Assembly: GCF_036250755.1 (NCBI RefSeq)
Contig: NZ_CP109583.1
Span: forward strand, 2,046,001-2,110,000
Direction of reading: 5' to 3'
DNA: 64,000 bases
DNA from: Streptomyces uncialis
GTDB lineage: Bacteria > Actinomycetota > Actinomycetes > Streptomycetales > Streptomycetaceae
In this document: piece after piece, positions 36,614 through 44,142 of the stretch
Layout: the number at the start of each line of letters is the position of its first letter
Position numbering within the stretch: position 1 is the stretch's first letter
Program-made: the position numbers and the translations under genes
Notes under the pieces: model-generated
What the model was told of the DNA's origin: nothing
The model's input: only the letters and a program-made list of their open reading frames with translations
Database searches by the model: none

Positions 36614-36945
36614 TTCGTCACTCCCTCCGTCTGGTGGCCGTGGGCGGCCAGCCACCGGCCGACCACCTCCATCCGCTGCTTGGCCTGCTCCCACGCCTCC
36701 CGGGGGCCGCGCCCGAACATCGCGTCCTGCCCGGCCTTGATGGCGTCCTGCTGGGCCGAGCCGTAGACGAACTGCGGGGTGTTGCCCTCCAGCCGTCCGT
36801 GCTCCTCCCGCGCGGTGTGCTCGGCGGCCGCCGCCTCGACCAGGGCGGGGTGCCCGTCCTCGGCGGCGTTCGCGGCGACGCCGTGCAGGTGGTGGGCGAT
36901 GGACGCCCGGGCGGTCGCGTCGTCGCCGTCGTCCACCCCCGTCAC
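36610..36945 (-). CDS. Hypothetical protein, third gene of recombinase operon
   Basis: A 111-residue protein of unknown family, rich in Ala, Glu and His. Its central part reads VEAAAAEHTAREEHGRLEGN, followed by QDAIKAGQDAMFGRGPREAWEQAKQRMEVVGRWL, probably two amphipathic helices. No signal peptide or membrane segment is seen. The GTG at 36945 overlaps the stop of the gene before it and its own stop overlaps the recombinase start (both GTGA), so all are translationally coupled. This suggests a role together with the recombinase, for instance as an accessory DNA-binding protein, but that is inference. Confidence 0.7.
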   Translation of the reverse strand: MTGVDDGDDATARASIAHHLHGVAANAAEDGHPALVEAAAAEHTAREEHGRLEGNTPQFVYGSAQQDAIKAGQDAMFGRGPREAWEQAKQRMEVVGRWLAAHGHQTEGVTK

Positions 36946-37556
36946 CGGCCCTCCTCCGGGACACGGACGACGGCGAACTTGAGCGGCTGGCCCCCGGTGG
37001 GATCCTGCTCGGCGGCGAGCAGCGCCGTGGCCATGTCGTACTCGCTGATGGTCGGCCTGCCGGTGTGCGCGCGATCCCGGGTGCCGGCCGCGAGCAGCTG
37101 CTGGATGAGCGGCTCGTCGTCGGGCGCGCTCGCCCGCTCCGGGTACGCGGTCCCCCGGCACAGTTCCTCGACGTGGCGCAGCAGGGCGTAGTACTCGTGT
37201 GTGTGCGTCGGGCCCTGGACGCCCGGGCGGGGCATCCCCACACCCAGCGACCGGCGGTGGGCCGCGCCTTCGGCGATCGCGGGGCCCAGGGTGCCCTCCC
37301 GGCAGGAGGCGATGGCCCGCGCGGCCCAGGCCCGTTGCGAGGTCGAACGGTGGCAGTCGATCTTGCGGTTGCGCATGTCGACGTAGCGGTACCCGGCGAG
37401 GGCGGTGTCGAGGTGGGCGCGCATCTCTTCCTGCCGGGGGCCGTCCGCCCACATCGCGATCCACCGGGCGCCGGTGTCGTGGTGCAGCCCCACCTCGGCG
37501 CCGGTGACCTCGGACAGGTGCCGGGCCAGGAGCGCGGCCTGCCTGCTGCGGCTCAT
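36942..37556 (-). CDS. Hypothetical protein, second gene of recombinase operon
   Basis: A 204-residue protein that I do not recognise. Near the N-terminus it has RQAALLARHLSEVTG and ARWIAMWADGPRQEEMRAHL, then RNRKIDCHRSTSQRAWAARAI, a Cys-containing basic segment, and later THTHEYYALLRHVEELC. No membrane segment is visible. The ATG at 37556 overlaps the stop of the first operon gene (ATGA), and the stop overlaps the next GTG. Codon use is like chromosomal Streptomyces genes. Confidence 0.7.
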   Translation of the reverse strand: MSRSRQAALLARHLSEVTGAEVGLHHDTGARWIAMWADGPRQEEMRAHLDTALAGYRYVDMRNRKIDCHRSTSQRAWAARAIASCREGTLGPAIAEGAAHRRSLGVGMPRPGVQGPTHTHEYYALLRHVEELCRGTAYPERASAPDDEPLIQQLLAAGTRDRAHTGRPTISEYDMATALLAAEQDPTGGQPLKFAVVRVPEEGR

Positions 37557-38239
37557 CGGGGTGAGTCCTTCTCCAGCGACTCCTCGGCCGCGCCGGAGTC
37601 GGCGTGCTGGTGCGCCGCGGCCAGGGCAGTCGCCCGGCTGTACAGGTAGGGACTGGTTCCGGTGAAGCGGGCGTGCTGCCAGGAGCTGCCGTCCCGGTGA
37701 CGGGCCTGCGCGGTTGCCTCGAAGTCGGCCCAGCGGTCAGCGTTTCCGGGGTCGCGGGCGACGACGTACTCGCCGATGGGCTGCCCGCTCTGCCGCGGCC
37801 CGGGGATGCGGTACTCGAAGACGAAGTCCGTCGCCTGGGAGGTCGACGCCTTCCCCTTCTCTTCCCACCGGCGGAAGCCTTCTTCGTCGTCAGCGTCGTC
37901 GAAGCGGACCGTGTGCCAGCGTTCCGTGGCGAATCCGTCGACGTCCTTCCACCGGGAGGCGACTTCGGCAAGCCGGTTCCAAGCGCTGCGGATGTCCTGG
38001 ATACGGTCCAGTTGCTTGTGTGCGTCCTGTTGCGCCGTGGCCACGACCTCGTCGCGGAACTGGTAGGTGAGGGCGCCGGTGAAGCCGGGCACCAGGGTGC
38101 GCAGGGCGGCGTCGGTCCGGTACTCCTCGGTGCCGGGTTGCAGGGGCGGACCGTTGAGCACGCCCATGAGGAAGTCGGTGAGCGCGTCCACGTCCTCCTG
38201 GGTGACGTCAACGGCGTAGCGCAGGGGCTCGGTGGCCAT
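37553..38239 (-). CDS. Hypothetical protein, first gene of recombinase operon
   Basis: A 228-residue soluble protein of unknown family. Features are an N-terminal VTQEDVDALTDFLMGVLNGPP segment, a helical middle with QDAHKQLDRIQDIRSAWNRL, and a region rich in Asp, Trp and Arg (FDDADDEEGFRRWEEKGK). Base composition is slightly less GC-rich than in the genes before it. The ATG at 38239 has AGGGAGGG upstream. It is the first of four genes linked by ATGA/GTGA overlaps and ends with the tyrosine recombinase. A 14-base inverted repeat lies 60 bases upstream. Confidence 0.72.
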   Translation of the reverse strand: MATEPLRYAVDVTQEDVDALTDFLMGVLNGPPLQPGTEEYRTDAALRTLVPGFTGALTYQFRDEVVATAQQDAHKQLDRIQDIRSAWNRLAEVASRWKDVDGFATERWHTVRFDDADDEEGFRRWEEKGKASTSQATDFVFEYRIPGPRQSGQPIGEYVVARDPGNADRWADFEATAQARHRDGSSWQHARFTGTSPYLYSRATALAAAHQHADSGAAEESLEKDSPR

Positions 38240-38298
38240 GCGGTGGGTTCCCTCCCTGGTTCCGCCGCGCCGGGCGATCGGTCGTCATGTCCCGTTCT

Positions 38299-38333
38299 GT
38301 CGAGTCGGATAAAAAAAGATTATCCGACTCGAC
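38299..38333. repeat. Perfect 14-base inverted repeat with 7-base asymmetric spacer
   Basis: GTCGAGTCGGATAA (38299-38312) and TTATCCGACTCGAC (38320-38333) flank AAAAAGA. The arms match perfectly. Arms of 13-14 bases around a 6-8-base spacer are the architecture of tyrosine-recombinase core sites (loxP, FRT). It may instead be an operator between the operon and the divergent gene at 38342. It is not a standard terminator, as no U-tract follows on either strand. Confidence 0.85.
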
Positions 38334-38341
38334 CAGTCCGG

Positions 38342-38983
38342 ATGGAGAGTTCCGGGATACGGGCAGCGGCTGTCCGCGCTCCCGGCGAGGACGCTCCCGG
38401 CGAGGATGGCCCCGGACCGGCCTCGGACGAGGAACCGGCGGAGCAGAGGCAACGCACGAGCGGCGAGCACCTGATCACGGACGAGGAGACGGAGTATCGC
38501 GGAGGGTTTCCTCTCGGAGGCCCCCTGGCTGGGGGACGTGCGGTGGGGGACGTGCGGTGGCGGCGCACCGTGATCGGCGCGGAGGCGGCCCATCTCCAAG
38601 ACTTCGACGGGGTCATCCCCGAGGACTCCATCCTGGCTCCGGGCCAGAGGTGGTCGTGGACGGTCTCCTTCTCGGATCCCGCCGGGGCCGAGAAGGCCCT
38701 CACCCACGAGCAGGTGCTCGACGGGCTCGCCCGCGTCGTCCACGGCGAGCACGAGGGCCCCGAGGGCCCCGAGGGCTGGTTCTTGCTGGGCGTGAGGAAC
38801 TGGTTCACGCAGCCGTCCGACACCCGCCGAACCCAATCGCTCACCGCCTCCCAGCGCTCGCGGGTCTGCCAGTTCGCCCGCTACGGCCGGACCGACTTCC
38901 CGGCGGAGGAGGAGAAGTCCCTGTTCGGCCGGGAGCAGGACGCCGACGGCACTCCGGCGGACGCTGACGCTCCTGCGGAGTGA
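38342..38983 (+). CDS. Hypothetical protein divergent from the recombinase operon
   Basis: A 213-residue acidic protein not recognised. It begins with a disordered Glu/Pro-rich part (about 45 residues). A folded-looking part follows with WRRTVIGAEAAHLQDFDGVIPED, GQRWSWTVSFSDPAGAEKALTHEQVLDGLARVVHG and GWFLLGVRNWFTQPSDTRR, and the tail is acidic (DADGTPADADAPAE). The ATG at 38342 lies only nine bases after the inverted repeat and has no clear ribosome-binding site, so a leaderless message or a later start is possible. The gene is moderately supported by amino-acid composition and frame preference only. Confidence 0.5.
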   Translation: MESSGIRAAAVRAPGEDAPGEDGPGPASDEEPAEQRQRTSGEHLITDEETEYRGGFPLGGPLAGGRAVGDVRWRRTVIGAEAAHLQDFDGVIPEDSILAPGQRWSWTVSFSDPAGAEKALTHEQVLDGLARVVHGEHEGPEGPEGWFLLGVRNWFTQPSDTRRTQSLTASQRSRVCQFARYGRTDFPAEEEKSLFGREQDADGTPADADAPAE

Positions 38984-39208
38984 CACCGCCGGGTGGCTCG
39001 GCAGCTTTTGACGCGCCCGCCACCCGTCGCCCCGGGCCTCGCCCGGTCTCCGCGTGCCGCCGGCGCTCTGCCCGCTCGTCCACCAGCGGGAGGAGGACCC
39101 CATGGAGGACCTGGCGGAGGAAGAGGCGCGGGGCAGCGGGCCGGTTGCCCCCGTTGGGTCCAACGGGGGCAACCGGCGCTGATCAGCTCAGCATCCTGAC
39201 CGGGTCAG

Positions 39209-39631
39209 TCATCGGCGGGTACCTGCTGGGCCGTTCCGGGCAGGCCGTGGGGCCGCGCGCATGTGCGGGCACAGGAGCGGCTTGCGGCCGTCCCCGAACT
39301 GCACGCCGGTGTTCCGGCTCGTCCTCCGGAAGAACACCTCGCCCATGGCCTTCTGGACCGTTGTGGTCCACGCGTAGTCCTCACGGCCGCGCAGGGCGTA
39401 GCGCAGCATCCGTCCCGCGTAGCCGCGGCCCTGGTACTCGTCGGTGACGCGGACCGCGATGACGAAGTCGGTGCGGCACGCCTCGCAGACCTGCCGGTCG
39501 AGCCAGGCGAAGTCGTACCCGTCGACGCGGGTCACTCGCATCTGTTCGCGGCCGGCGGGCTGCGCGGGCGGGAGGTAGTGCCAGTCCTCGCCGGGCACTT
39601 CTCGCCCCGGCCACCGCCGCAGCCACCTCAT
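39209..39631 (-). CDS. GNAT-like acetyltransferase, possibly truncated
   Basis: A frame of about 140 residues with the GNAT motif A, VIAVRVTDEYQGRGYAGRML, whose QGRGYA is the acetyl-CoA pyrophosphate loop. Then follow RYALRGREDYAWTTTVQKAMG and EVFFRRTSRNTGVQFGDG. The part before motif A is short and rich in Arg and Pro. The start at 39631 is uncertain and has a poor ribosome-binding site, so the gene may have lost its 5' end. It lies near a Tn3-type terminal repeat in an otherwise degraded region. Confidence 0.5.
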   Translation of the reverse strand: MRWLRRWPGREVPGEDWHYLPPAQPAGREQMRVTRVDGYDFAWLDRQVCEACRTDFVIAVRVTDEYQGRGYAGRMLRYALRGREDYAWTTTVQKAMGEVFFRRTSRNTGVQFGDGRKPLLCPHMRAAPRPARNGPAGTRR

Positions 39632-39857
39632 CCCGGCTGTCCGGCACGGGGGAGGGCGTCCTGCGCGGCGTGCCACGGGTAGGCGTCCCAAGGTTCTCCT
39701 CGCCACAGATAACAGTGCTCGTCAGGACGGGGAACGGGCGCGCTCTCCCTGGTCGGTATTCACCTTGTTGCAGATAGCAGGGCAGTTATCTGGGGGAAGA
39801 CATCGGACAGGTCCGGCCGCCGACGCTCCGTCAGCCGCCGACCAGCGGCGATCGAGG

Positions 39858-39890
39858 CTCAGCGCCAGTTTTCGTCCGATGTTCCTCCCC
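39858..39890 (-). repeat. Tn3-type terminal inverted repeat, copy 1
   Basis: Read on the minus strand it starts GGGGAGGAACATCGGACG and continues AAAACTGGCGCTGAG. It matches the second copy at 44741-44776 and the Tn3/gamma-delta pattern of GGGG start, GGAACGAAAAC-like core and TAAG-like inner end. The outer side points right, so the element body would extend to the left, toward the transposase fragment at 35.1-35.5 kb. Confidence 0.55.
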
Positions 39891-40036
39891 TCCCCCCCCG
39901 AATCGCAGACCGGAGCCGTGCTGGTGGCGGGGAGCCAGCCCTCGCCACCTCCTTCGGGGAGCGAAAGTCATTTGCGGGGCCGCCGCCCGGCCGGACAGGG
40001 TGGACGCAAATATGTAAGGCATACTCAAGGGGAACC

Positions 40037-40561
40037 ATGCGCAAGACCATGCTCACCGCCGCCCTTGCAGCGGCCACGCTGATGGTGCCGGCGCTCGCGG
40101 GCACGGCCCAGGCCGCCCCGGCGTCCGGCTGGCACTGCAAGACATCGAGCAAGACCGTTGACCATCCTGGATCGACCGCCGTGTGGGACGACTTCGACTT
40201 CAAGGTCAAGACCTGCGCGAAGCGTTCCGGCGGCACCATCTACGCCAAGGCGACCGTGGACATCGACGGCCCGCCCGGTTTCTACGGCTACAGCGTGGTC
40301 AATTCGGCTCGCGCGCTGGTGCAGGTCAAGCGCAGCGTCAGCGGTCCCGACCCTGTGTCGAAGCACAAGTACGGGCCCGGCCTGGGCAGCAAGATGAACA
40401 ACCTCAACACCAGTGGGAATGCCTTGTATACGAGCCCCACGGTCTCCCACAAGGCCGGCGCCGGCTCCAGCTACTACGGTGACTCAGTGCTCCAGATCGA
40501 CTGGAAGGACGACGGCAAGGGGCTGAGGAGCTACGCCTTCTCAGCCTCCCCGCGGGTCTGA
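40037..40561 (+). CDS. Small secreted protein of unknown function
   Basis: A 174-residue secreted protein. The Sec signal peptide is clear: MRKTMLTAALAAATLMVPALAGTAQA with an AxA cleavage site near residue 26. The mature part of about 148 residues has two Cys (GWHCKTSS and VKTCAKRS) that could form one disulphide, and an aromatic/Gly-rich beta-type composition. I do not recognise the family. CAAGGGG lies before the ATG. Two hairpins follow: a palindrome at 40566-40585 and a strong terminator at 40628-40666. Its GC content is lower than average for the window. Confidence 0.8.
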   Translation: MRKTMLTAALAAATLMVPALAGTAQAAPASGWHCKTSSKTVDHPGSTAVWDDFDFKVKTCAKRSGGTIYAKATVDIDGPPGFYGYSVVNSARALVQVKRSVSGPDPVSKHKYGPGLGSKMNNLNTSGNALYTSPTVSHKAGAGSSYYGDSVLQIDWKDDGKGLRSYAFSASPRV

Positions 40562-40565
40562 CGCA

Positions 40566-40585
40566 CGAGTGGTGGCGCCACCACT
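40566..40585. repeat. Perfect 20-base palindrome after the secreted-protein gene
   Basis: GAGTGGTGGC and GCCACCACTC abut without a loop, four bases after the stop codon. It may bind a protein or form part of the transcript 3' end together with the hairpin at 40628-40666. Confidence 0.75.
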
Positions 40586-40627
40586 CCGTTCCGAGTAACC
40601 CAAGGTCGCGCGCGCTCGGAGACGAGA

Positions 40628-40666
40628 GGCCCGGCAGTGTCACCTTTGCGGTGACACTGCCGGGCC
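40628..40666. terminator. Strong terminator hairpin with 17-base perfect stem
   Basis: GGCCCGGCAGTGTCACC and GGTGACACTGCCGGGCC pair perfectly over the loop TTTGC. TTCTTG follows on the plus strand. This is the strongest intrinsic-terminator candidate in the window and would end transcripts of the secreted-protein gene. Confidence 0.9.
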
Positions 40667-40932
40667 TTCTTGCTTCGGGCGGCCGACGCCGTGTCCACGA
40701 ACTTCAGATACCGCGACCCCTGAGGCGCGTCCGTGGGATTCGGCGGGCAGTGCCCACGGCACGCCGCGCAGCGGTGAGCTCCCGAGCGGCCGTAGGGCCT
40801 TGCTGCCGCCAAATCCCGGTCCGATCCTCCCCAAGGGCCGACTTGTTGAACGGAGCTCAGGACGGCTGAGCCGAGTCCGGCGTTCTCCTCGGTGGTGCCC
40901 GTGAGCGCGGCGACGGTCAGGGCGGGCAGACT

Positions 40933-40995
40933 CAGCTTGACGTCTGTCTGATGAGGTCTGTACGGGCTCGAACTCGCCAGACAGACGAAAAGCTG
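40933..40995. repeat. Long imperfect inverted repeat (18-base arms)
   Basis: CAGCTTGACGTCTGTCTG at 40933-40950 and CAGACAGACGAAAAGCTG at 40978-40995 match in 16 of 18 positions around a 27-base loop. It lies in a 450-base gap without a gene (40667-41113), just before the NACHT fragment. It might be a transposon end, a regulatory stem or an attachment-related site. Confidence 0.6.
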
Positions 40996-41113
40996 AAGCC
41001 GCGTCAGGCGCAGGGAATCGGGCCCCGTGATCGTCGACTGCGCATCTGGCGGACTTCGTCACGGGAGGGGAACGTCGGTCGCGCAGTGCGGTGACGTTCG
41101 CGCATCATCGGTC

Positions 41114-41690
41114 TGTGTTTCCGGTCGGGGGCGCCGTCAGCGGCGCAGATGGCTTTTCGTGGGCGCGGCGAGTGCCGTGCTGGTGCTGGTGCTGGTGCTG
41201 GTGCTGGTGCTGGTGCTGGTGCTGGTGCTGGTGCTGGCCAGCGTGGTCTACGCGGTCTGGCAGATCGCTTACGGAGGGCTGGCGGGTGGCGATGCAGCCG
41301 GCGTGCTCGGTGTTCCTACGGGAGCGGCCCGTCTGACCGTAGCGCTCATGGCGCTGCGAAGGCCGGTGGAGGGTGTCGACGCGGAGCTCGCGAGCAGCCG
41401 GGCCAAAACGCTGGAGCGGCAGGTCGCCGACGGCGAGGGCAGAGTACGTCGGGAGCTGCTGGGCGACGACTCCCAGCACATCGACCTGCGCTACGTCCTG
41501 CAGCCCGCTCCGGCTCGCGACGCGACGGCCCTGCCCGCCGGGCAGATCCATGCCGGGGAGCACCCGTCGCCGGGAGAGGGGTCGCTGCCGGACATGCTGG
41601 CCTGCTACCGCGCCACCCGCCCCGCCAGGCTCGTCCTCACCGGCCCGGCCGGAGCGGGCAAGGCAACTCGACTGCGAGCACCGCAAAGCA
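41114..41690 (+). pseudogene. Truncated NACHT-type NTPase
   Basis: The N-terminal part of a Streptomyces NACHT/STAND NTPase. A membrane segment (RRRWLFVGAASAVLVLV, expanded by a hexamer repeat) is followed by VVYAVWQIAYGGLAGGDAAGVLG and VALMALRRPVEGVDAELA. Then come LLGDDSQHIDLRYVLQPAP, SLPDMLACYRATRPARLV and the Walker A LTGPAGAGKAT. Family resemblance stops just after the P-loop; Walker B, the rest of the NTPase and the sensor domain are absent. The frame then stays open by chance to the MFS gene. STAND proteins often act in phage defence or signalling, but this one cannot work. Confidence 0.6.
41177..41236. repeat. Hexanucleotide repeat (GTGCTG), 10 perfect copies
   Basis: Exactly ten copies of GTGCTG encode (Leu-Val)n inside the predicted membrane segment of the NACHT fragment. 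The unit keeps the frame and lengthens the hydrophobic stretch. Confidence 0.97.
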
Positions 41691-41800
41691 CTCCAGTTCG
41701 CGTAACGGCAGATCAGGACCGATCCAGGCCGTCACTCCGCACCGTCCTGCTCCGACGCTGCCAGGCGCCGCCGGTCAGCAGACGTACCGGGGGCGCCTCA

Positions 41801-42172
41801 TCAGGAAGCTCGGATTTCGTGGCTCACGGCGTGGAGATAGTCGTCGATGGCTCGGTGATTCTTCGTGAGGCATTCGATCTTCTCTGCCATCCGGTCGCGT
41901 TCGCGTTCGAGTGTCGCAATCATGTCCGGGGTGACGTACGGCAGGTGTATCGCCTGCGGACTGTCCAAGCAAGGAAGGATCTGCTTGATGATCCGCGTCG
42001 GCAGGCCGACATCGAGCAAGCCCCGGACCTGCCGCACCCGATCGACAACGTAGTCCTCGTAGTGCCGGTACCCGTTAGGGAGCCGTTCGGACTCGATCAA
42101 CTCTTGTTCCTCGTAGTAACGGAGCATCCGCACCGGTGTGTCCGTGCGCTGAGAAAGCTCCCCGATCTGCAT
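41801..42172 (-). CDS. MerR-family regulator
   Basis: A 123-residue MerR-type protein. The helix-turn-helix is MQIGELSQRTDTPVRMLRYYEEQELI at residues 1-26, followed by the wing (PNGYRHYEDYVVDRVRQV) and a dimerisation helix with DMIATLERERDRMAEKIECL. It lacks the Cys pattern of metal sensors (only two Cys), so a drug or other small molecule is the likelier signal. The start at 42172 is chosen because the family N-terminus begins there. It is divergent from an MFS exporter and a 21-base inverted repeat lies between them. Confidence 0.88.
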   Translation of the reverse strand: MQIGELSQRTDTPVRMLRYYEEQELIESERLPNGYRHYEDYVVDRVRQVRGLLDVGLPTRIIKQILPCLDSPQAIHLPYVTPDMIATLERERDRMAEKIECLTKNHRAIDDYLHAVSHEIRAS

Positions 42173-42211
42173 CCCCCCACCCCTCGCGTCTGGGCTGCGA
42201 TGCAACCGCAC

Positions 42212-42242
42212 TTGACCCTCACATCAATGTCACACATTGATG
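42212..42242 (+). promoter_or_regulatory. MerR-type operator in the MFS promoter
   Basis: TTGACC at 42212-42217 is followed by the perfect inverted repeat CATCAATG-TCACA-CATTGATG at 42222-42242. MerR proteins bind such repeats between widely spaced -35 and -10 boxes and twist the DNA to activate. The MFS start codon is only nine bases downstream, so a leaderless message is likely. Confidence 0.65.
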
Positions 42243-42250
42243 ATGACGAT

Positions 42251-43477
42251 ATGACACGAACGGATACATCACCACGCCCTCCGGCCGCTGAGACGCGGTT
42301 CCCCATCGCGGGTCTGCTGGCGCTGGCTGCCACAGGGTTCATCACGCTCCTGACCGAGACGATGCCCGCCGGGATGCTGTCGCAGATGAGCCGCGACCTG
42401 GAAGTGAGTGAGGCGGCTGCGGGGCAGAGCGTCACGGTCTTCGCGATCGGGGCGATTCTCGCGGCGGTCCCTCTGACGAGAGCTACGATCGGCTGGCGAC
42501 GCAAGCACCTGCTGCTGTTCGCGATCTCGGGGTTCGCGATCGCCAACACTGTCACCGCCTTCTCCGACAGTTTCGCGCTCACCCTGGCCGCGCGGTTCCT
42601 CGGCGGCATCGTCGGCGGCATGCTCTGGGCGCTCCTTGCCGGATACGCTCGGCGGATGGTTCCCGCGCACCAGCGCGGCAAGGCCATGGCCATCGCCATG
42701 GCGGGCGGGACCGTCGCACTGTCCGTCGGGGTCCCCGCAGCAGCGTTCCTCGCCAAGGCCGTCGAATGGCGATTCGCATTCGGGATCATCACGCTGGTGA
42801 CTCTCGCACTGCTCGTATGGGTGATCGCCAGCGTTCCGAACTTCCCCGGCCAATCCAAGGGCGCACGACTGCCGCTGCTCCACACGTTCCGCCTGCCCGG
42901 GGTCGCCCCGATCCTCGTCGTGACGTTGACGTTCGTGTTCGCGCACAACATCCTCTTCACCTACATCGCCCCATTCCTGGCCCCGCTCGGCATGGCAGGT
43001 CAGGTCGATTCGGTGCTACTCACCTTCGGTCTGGTCTCACTCGTGAGCATCTGGCTCACCGGCGTACTCATCGACCGGCACCTGCGCACGCTCATGATTC
43101 TCGCCTGCACGCTCCTGGCAACAGCCGCTCTCATCCTGAGTGTTTTCTCCAGCACCTCCGCCCTCGTGTACGCCAGCGCAGCCCTGTGGGGACTCGCGTA
43201 CGGCGGTGCCTCAACCCTGCTGCAAACCGCGATCGCTGACGCCGCGGGGGCGGCAGGCGACGTCGCACAAGCACTCCTCACCACATGCTGGAACATCGGG
43301 ATCGCCGCAGGCGGGATCATCGGCGGTATCACCCTCAACGTGCTGGGACCTCCCTCCCTGGGCTGGATCACACTCGCGCTCCTGCTCCCCACACTCGCCA
43401 TCGTCATCGGCACACGTCGACACGGATTCACCAGCCGCACATTCGAACACGAGACCACCTCCGCACCGGATGCGTGA
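42251..43477 (+). CDS. MFS transporter (DHA1/AraJ-like exporter)
   Basis: A 408-residue protein with 12 hydrophobic segments, of the drug:proton antiporter type. The first segments read FPIAGLLALAATGFITLLTETMPAG; motif A-like loops (ATIGWRRKHLL) and the motif C-like segment GGTVALSVGVPAAAF are visible. TETMPAGML in the first segment is typical of the AraJ/YdhP group. It likely exports a toxic compound or sugar. The ATG at 42251 is set by family length and by the divergent MerR operator. GC content is lower than in core genes here, in line with acquisition. Confidence 0.88.
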   Translation: MTRTDTSPRPPAAETRFPIAGLLALAATGFITLLTETMPAGMLSQMSRDLEVSEAAAGQSVTVFAIGAILAAVPLTRATIGWRRKHLLLFAISGFAIANTVTAFSDSFALTLAARFLGGIVGGMLWALLAGYARRMVPAHQRGKAMAIAMAGGTVALSVGVPAAAFLAKAVEWRFAFGIITLVTLALLVWVIASVPNFPGQSKGARLPLLHTFRLPGVAPILVVTLTFVFAHNILFTYIAPFLAPLGMAGQVDSVLLTFGLVSLVSIWLTGVLIDRHLRTLMILACTLLATAALILSVFSSTSALVYASAALWGLAYGGASTLLQTAIADAAGAAGDVAQALLTTCWNIGIAAGGIIGGITLNVLGPPSLGWITLALLLPTLAIVIGTRRHGFTSRTFEHETTSAPDA

Positions 43478-43544
43478 CCATCAGACACCCGAGAACGGCG
43501 CGCAGGCGTAATCAGTGGCGTCTCCTCTTGCATCCGTTGCCAGG

Positions 43545-43631
43545 GTCGACCCCGCTACGCGGGGATGATCCGCCCTGTTTCGTCATCTCCTACCCGGACC
43601 CGGTGTCGGCCCCGCTACGCGGGGATAGTCC
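43545..43631. CRISPR. Two-repeat CRISPR remnant (type I-E-like repeats)
   Basis: Two repeats start at 43545 and 43605 (60-base period) and share GTCG-CCCCGCTACGCGGGGAT; the first continues GATCC and the second AGTCC. The stem CCCCGC-TAC-GCGGGG is typical of type I-E repeats in actinomycetes. One spacer of about 33 bases lies between them (43572-43604). No third repeat and no cas gene occur in the window. The degenerate end of the second repeat suits the distal end of an array. Confidence 0.6.
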
Positions 43632-43914
43632 CGTGATCCGGCCGGTGCGCTCGTACTGCGTGCAGTCGGCTCCGGGAGCACCACACCCGCCTCCAGCCGT
43701 CGGCCCCGCTGTGCGCAGCACTCCTGGCAGTCCCTGGCCGCTCGGCTCGGCGCCGCCGCTGGGTCTCCGCCGCCGGGCGGTGCGGCGGACACAGGCCTCG
43801 GCTCCCGCCCTTGCGCTTGGCCTGCGGGGGCGGTGCGGCGTGGCTGGAAGTGCTGTCGGGGGTGTCTGCGGCAGCATGGCCGGGATGCTGTCGTCGCGTA
43901 CGGAGGAGGACGTC

Positions 43915-44142
43915 ATGCTGATGGCTCACCGCGAGACGCTCACCGGACTGGTCCGCGAGTACGAGGAACTGTCCCGCACCGCCGCGGCATGCCGCACTCC
44001 GGACATGCTGCGGCGGCTGGACGACGTCGCCTACACCCTGTGCGTGTCCACCGGCACCCGCGATGCCGACGACGCACTCCTGGCCGCCCGTCACCAACTC
44101 CGCGACGCCCACCCCGGGGGCGGTTCCACGCGCGTCGGCTGA
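43915..44142 (+). CDS. DUF5133-type small protein
   Basis: A 75-residue protein that I recognise as the Streptomyces DUF5133 group. It begins MLMAHRETLTGLVREYEELSRT and has the conserved MLRRLDDVAYTLCVSTGTRD, then ALLAARHQL. The function is unknown; members are small soluble helical proteins. The ATG at 43915 has CGGAGGAGGA upstream. It follows the CRISPR remnant and precedes a degraded stretch, and may be a regular accessory gene. Confidence 0.75.
   Translation: MLMAHRETLTGLVREYEELSRTAAACRTPDMLRRLDDVAYTLCVSTGTRDADDALLAARHQLRDAHPGGGSTRVG

Noticed and set aside
38299..38333. Reading the 14-base inverted repeat as an ordinary terminator
   Set aside because: No gene ends into it on either strand and no U-tract follows the stem. 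Both neighbours start, rather than end, at this place.
41027..42250. An N-terminal extension of the MFS protein through the NACHT fragment
   Set aside because: The frame is open by chance. The MFS family starts at 42251 and the MerR gene lies on the other strand inside the extension.
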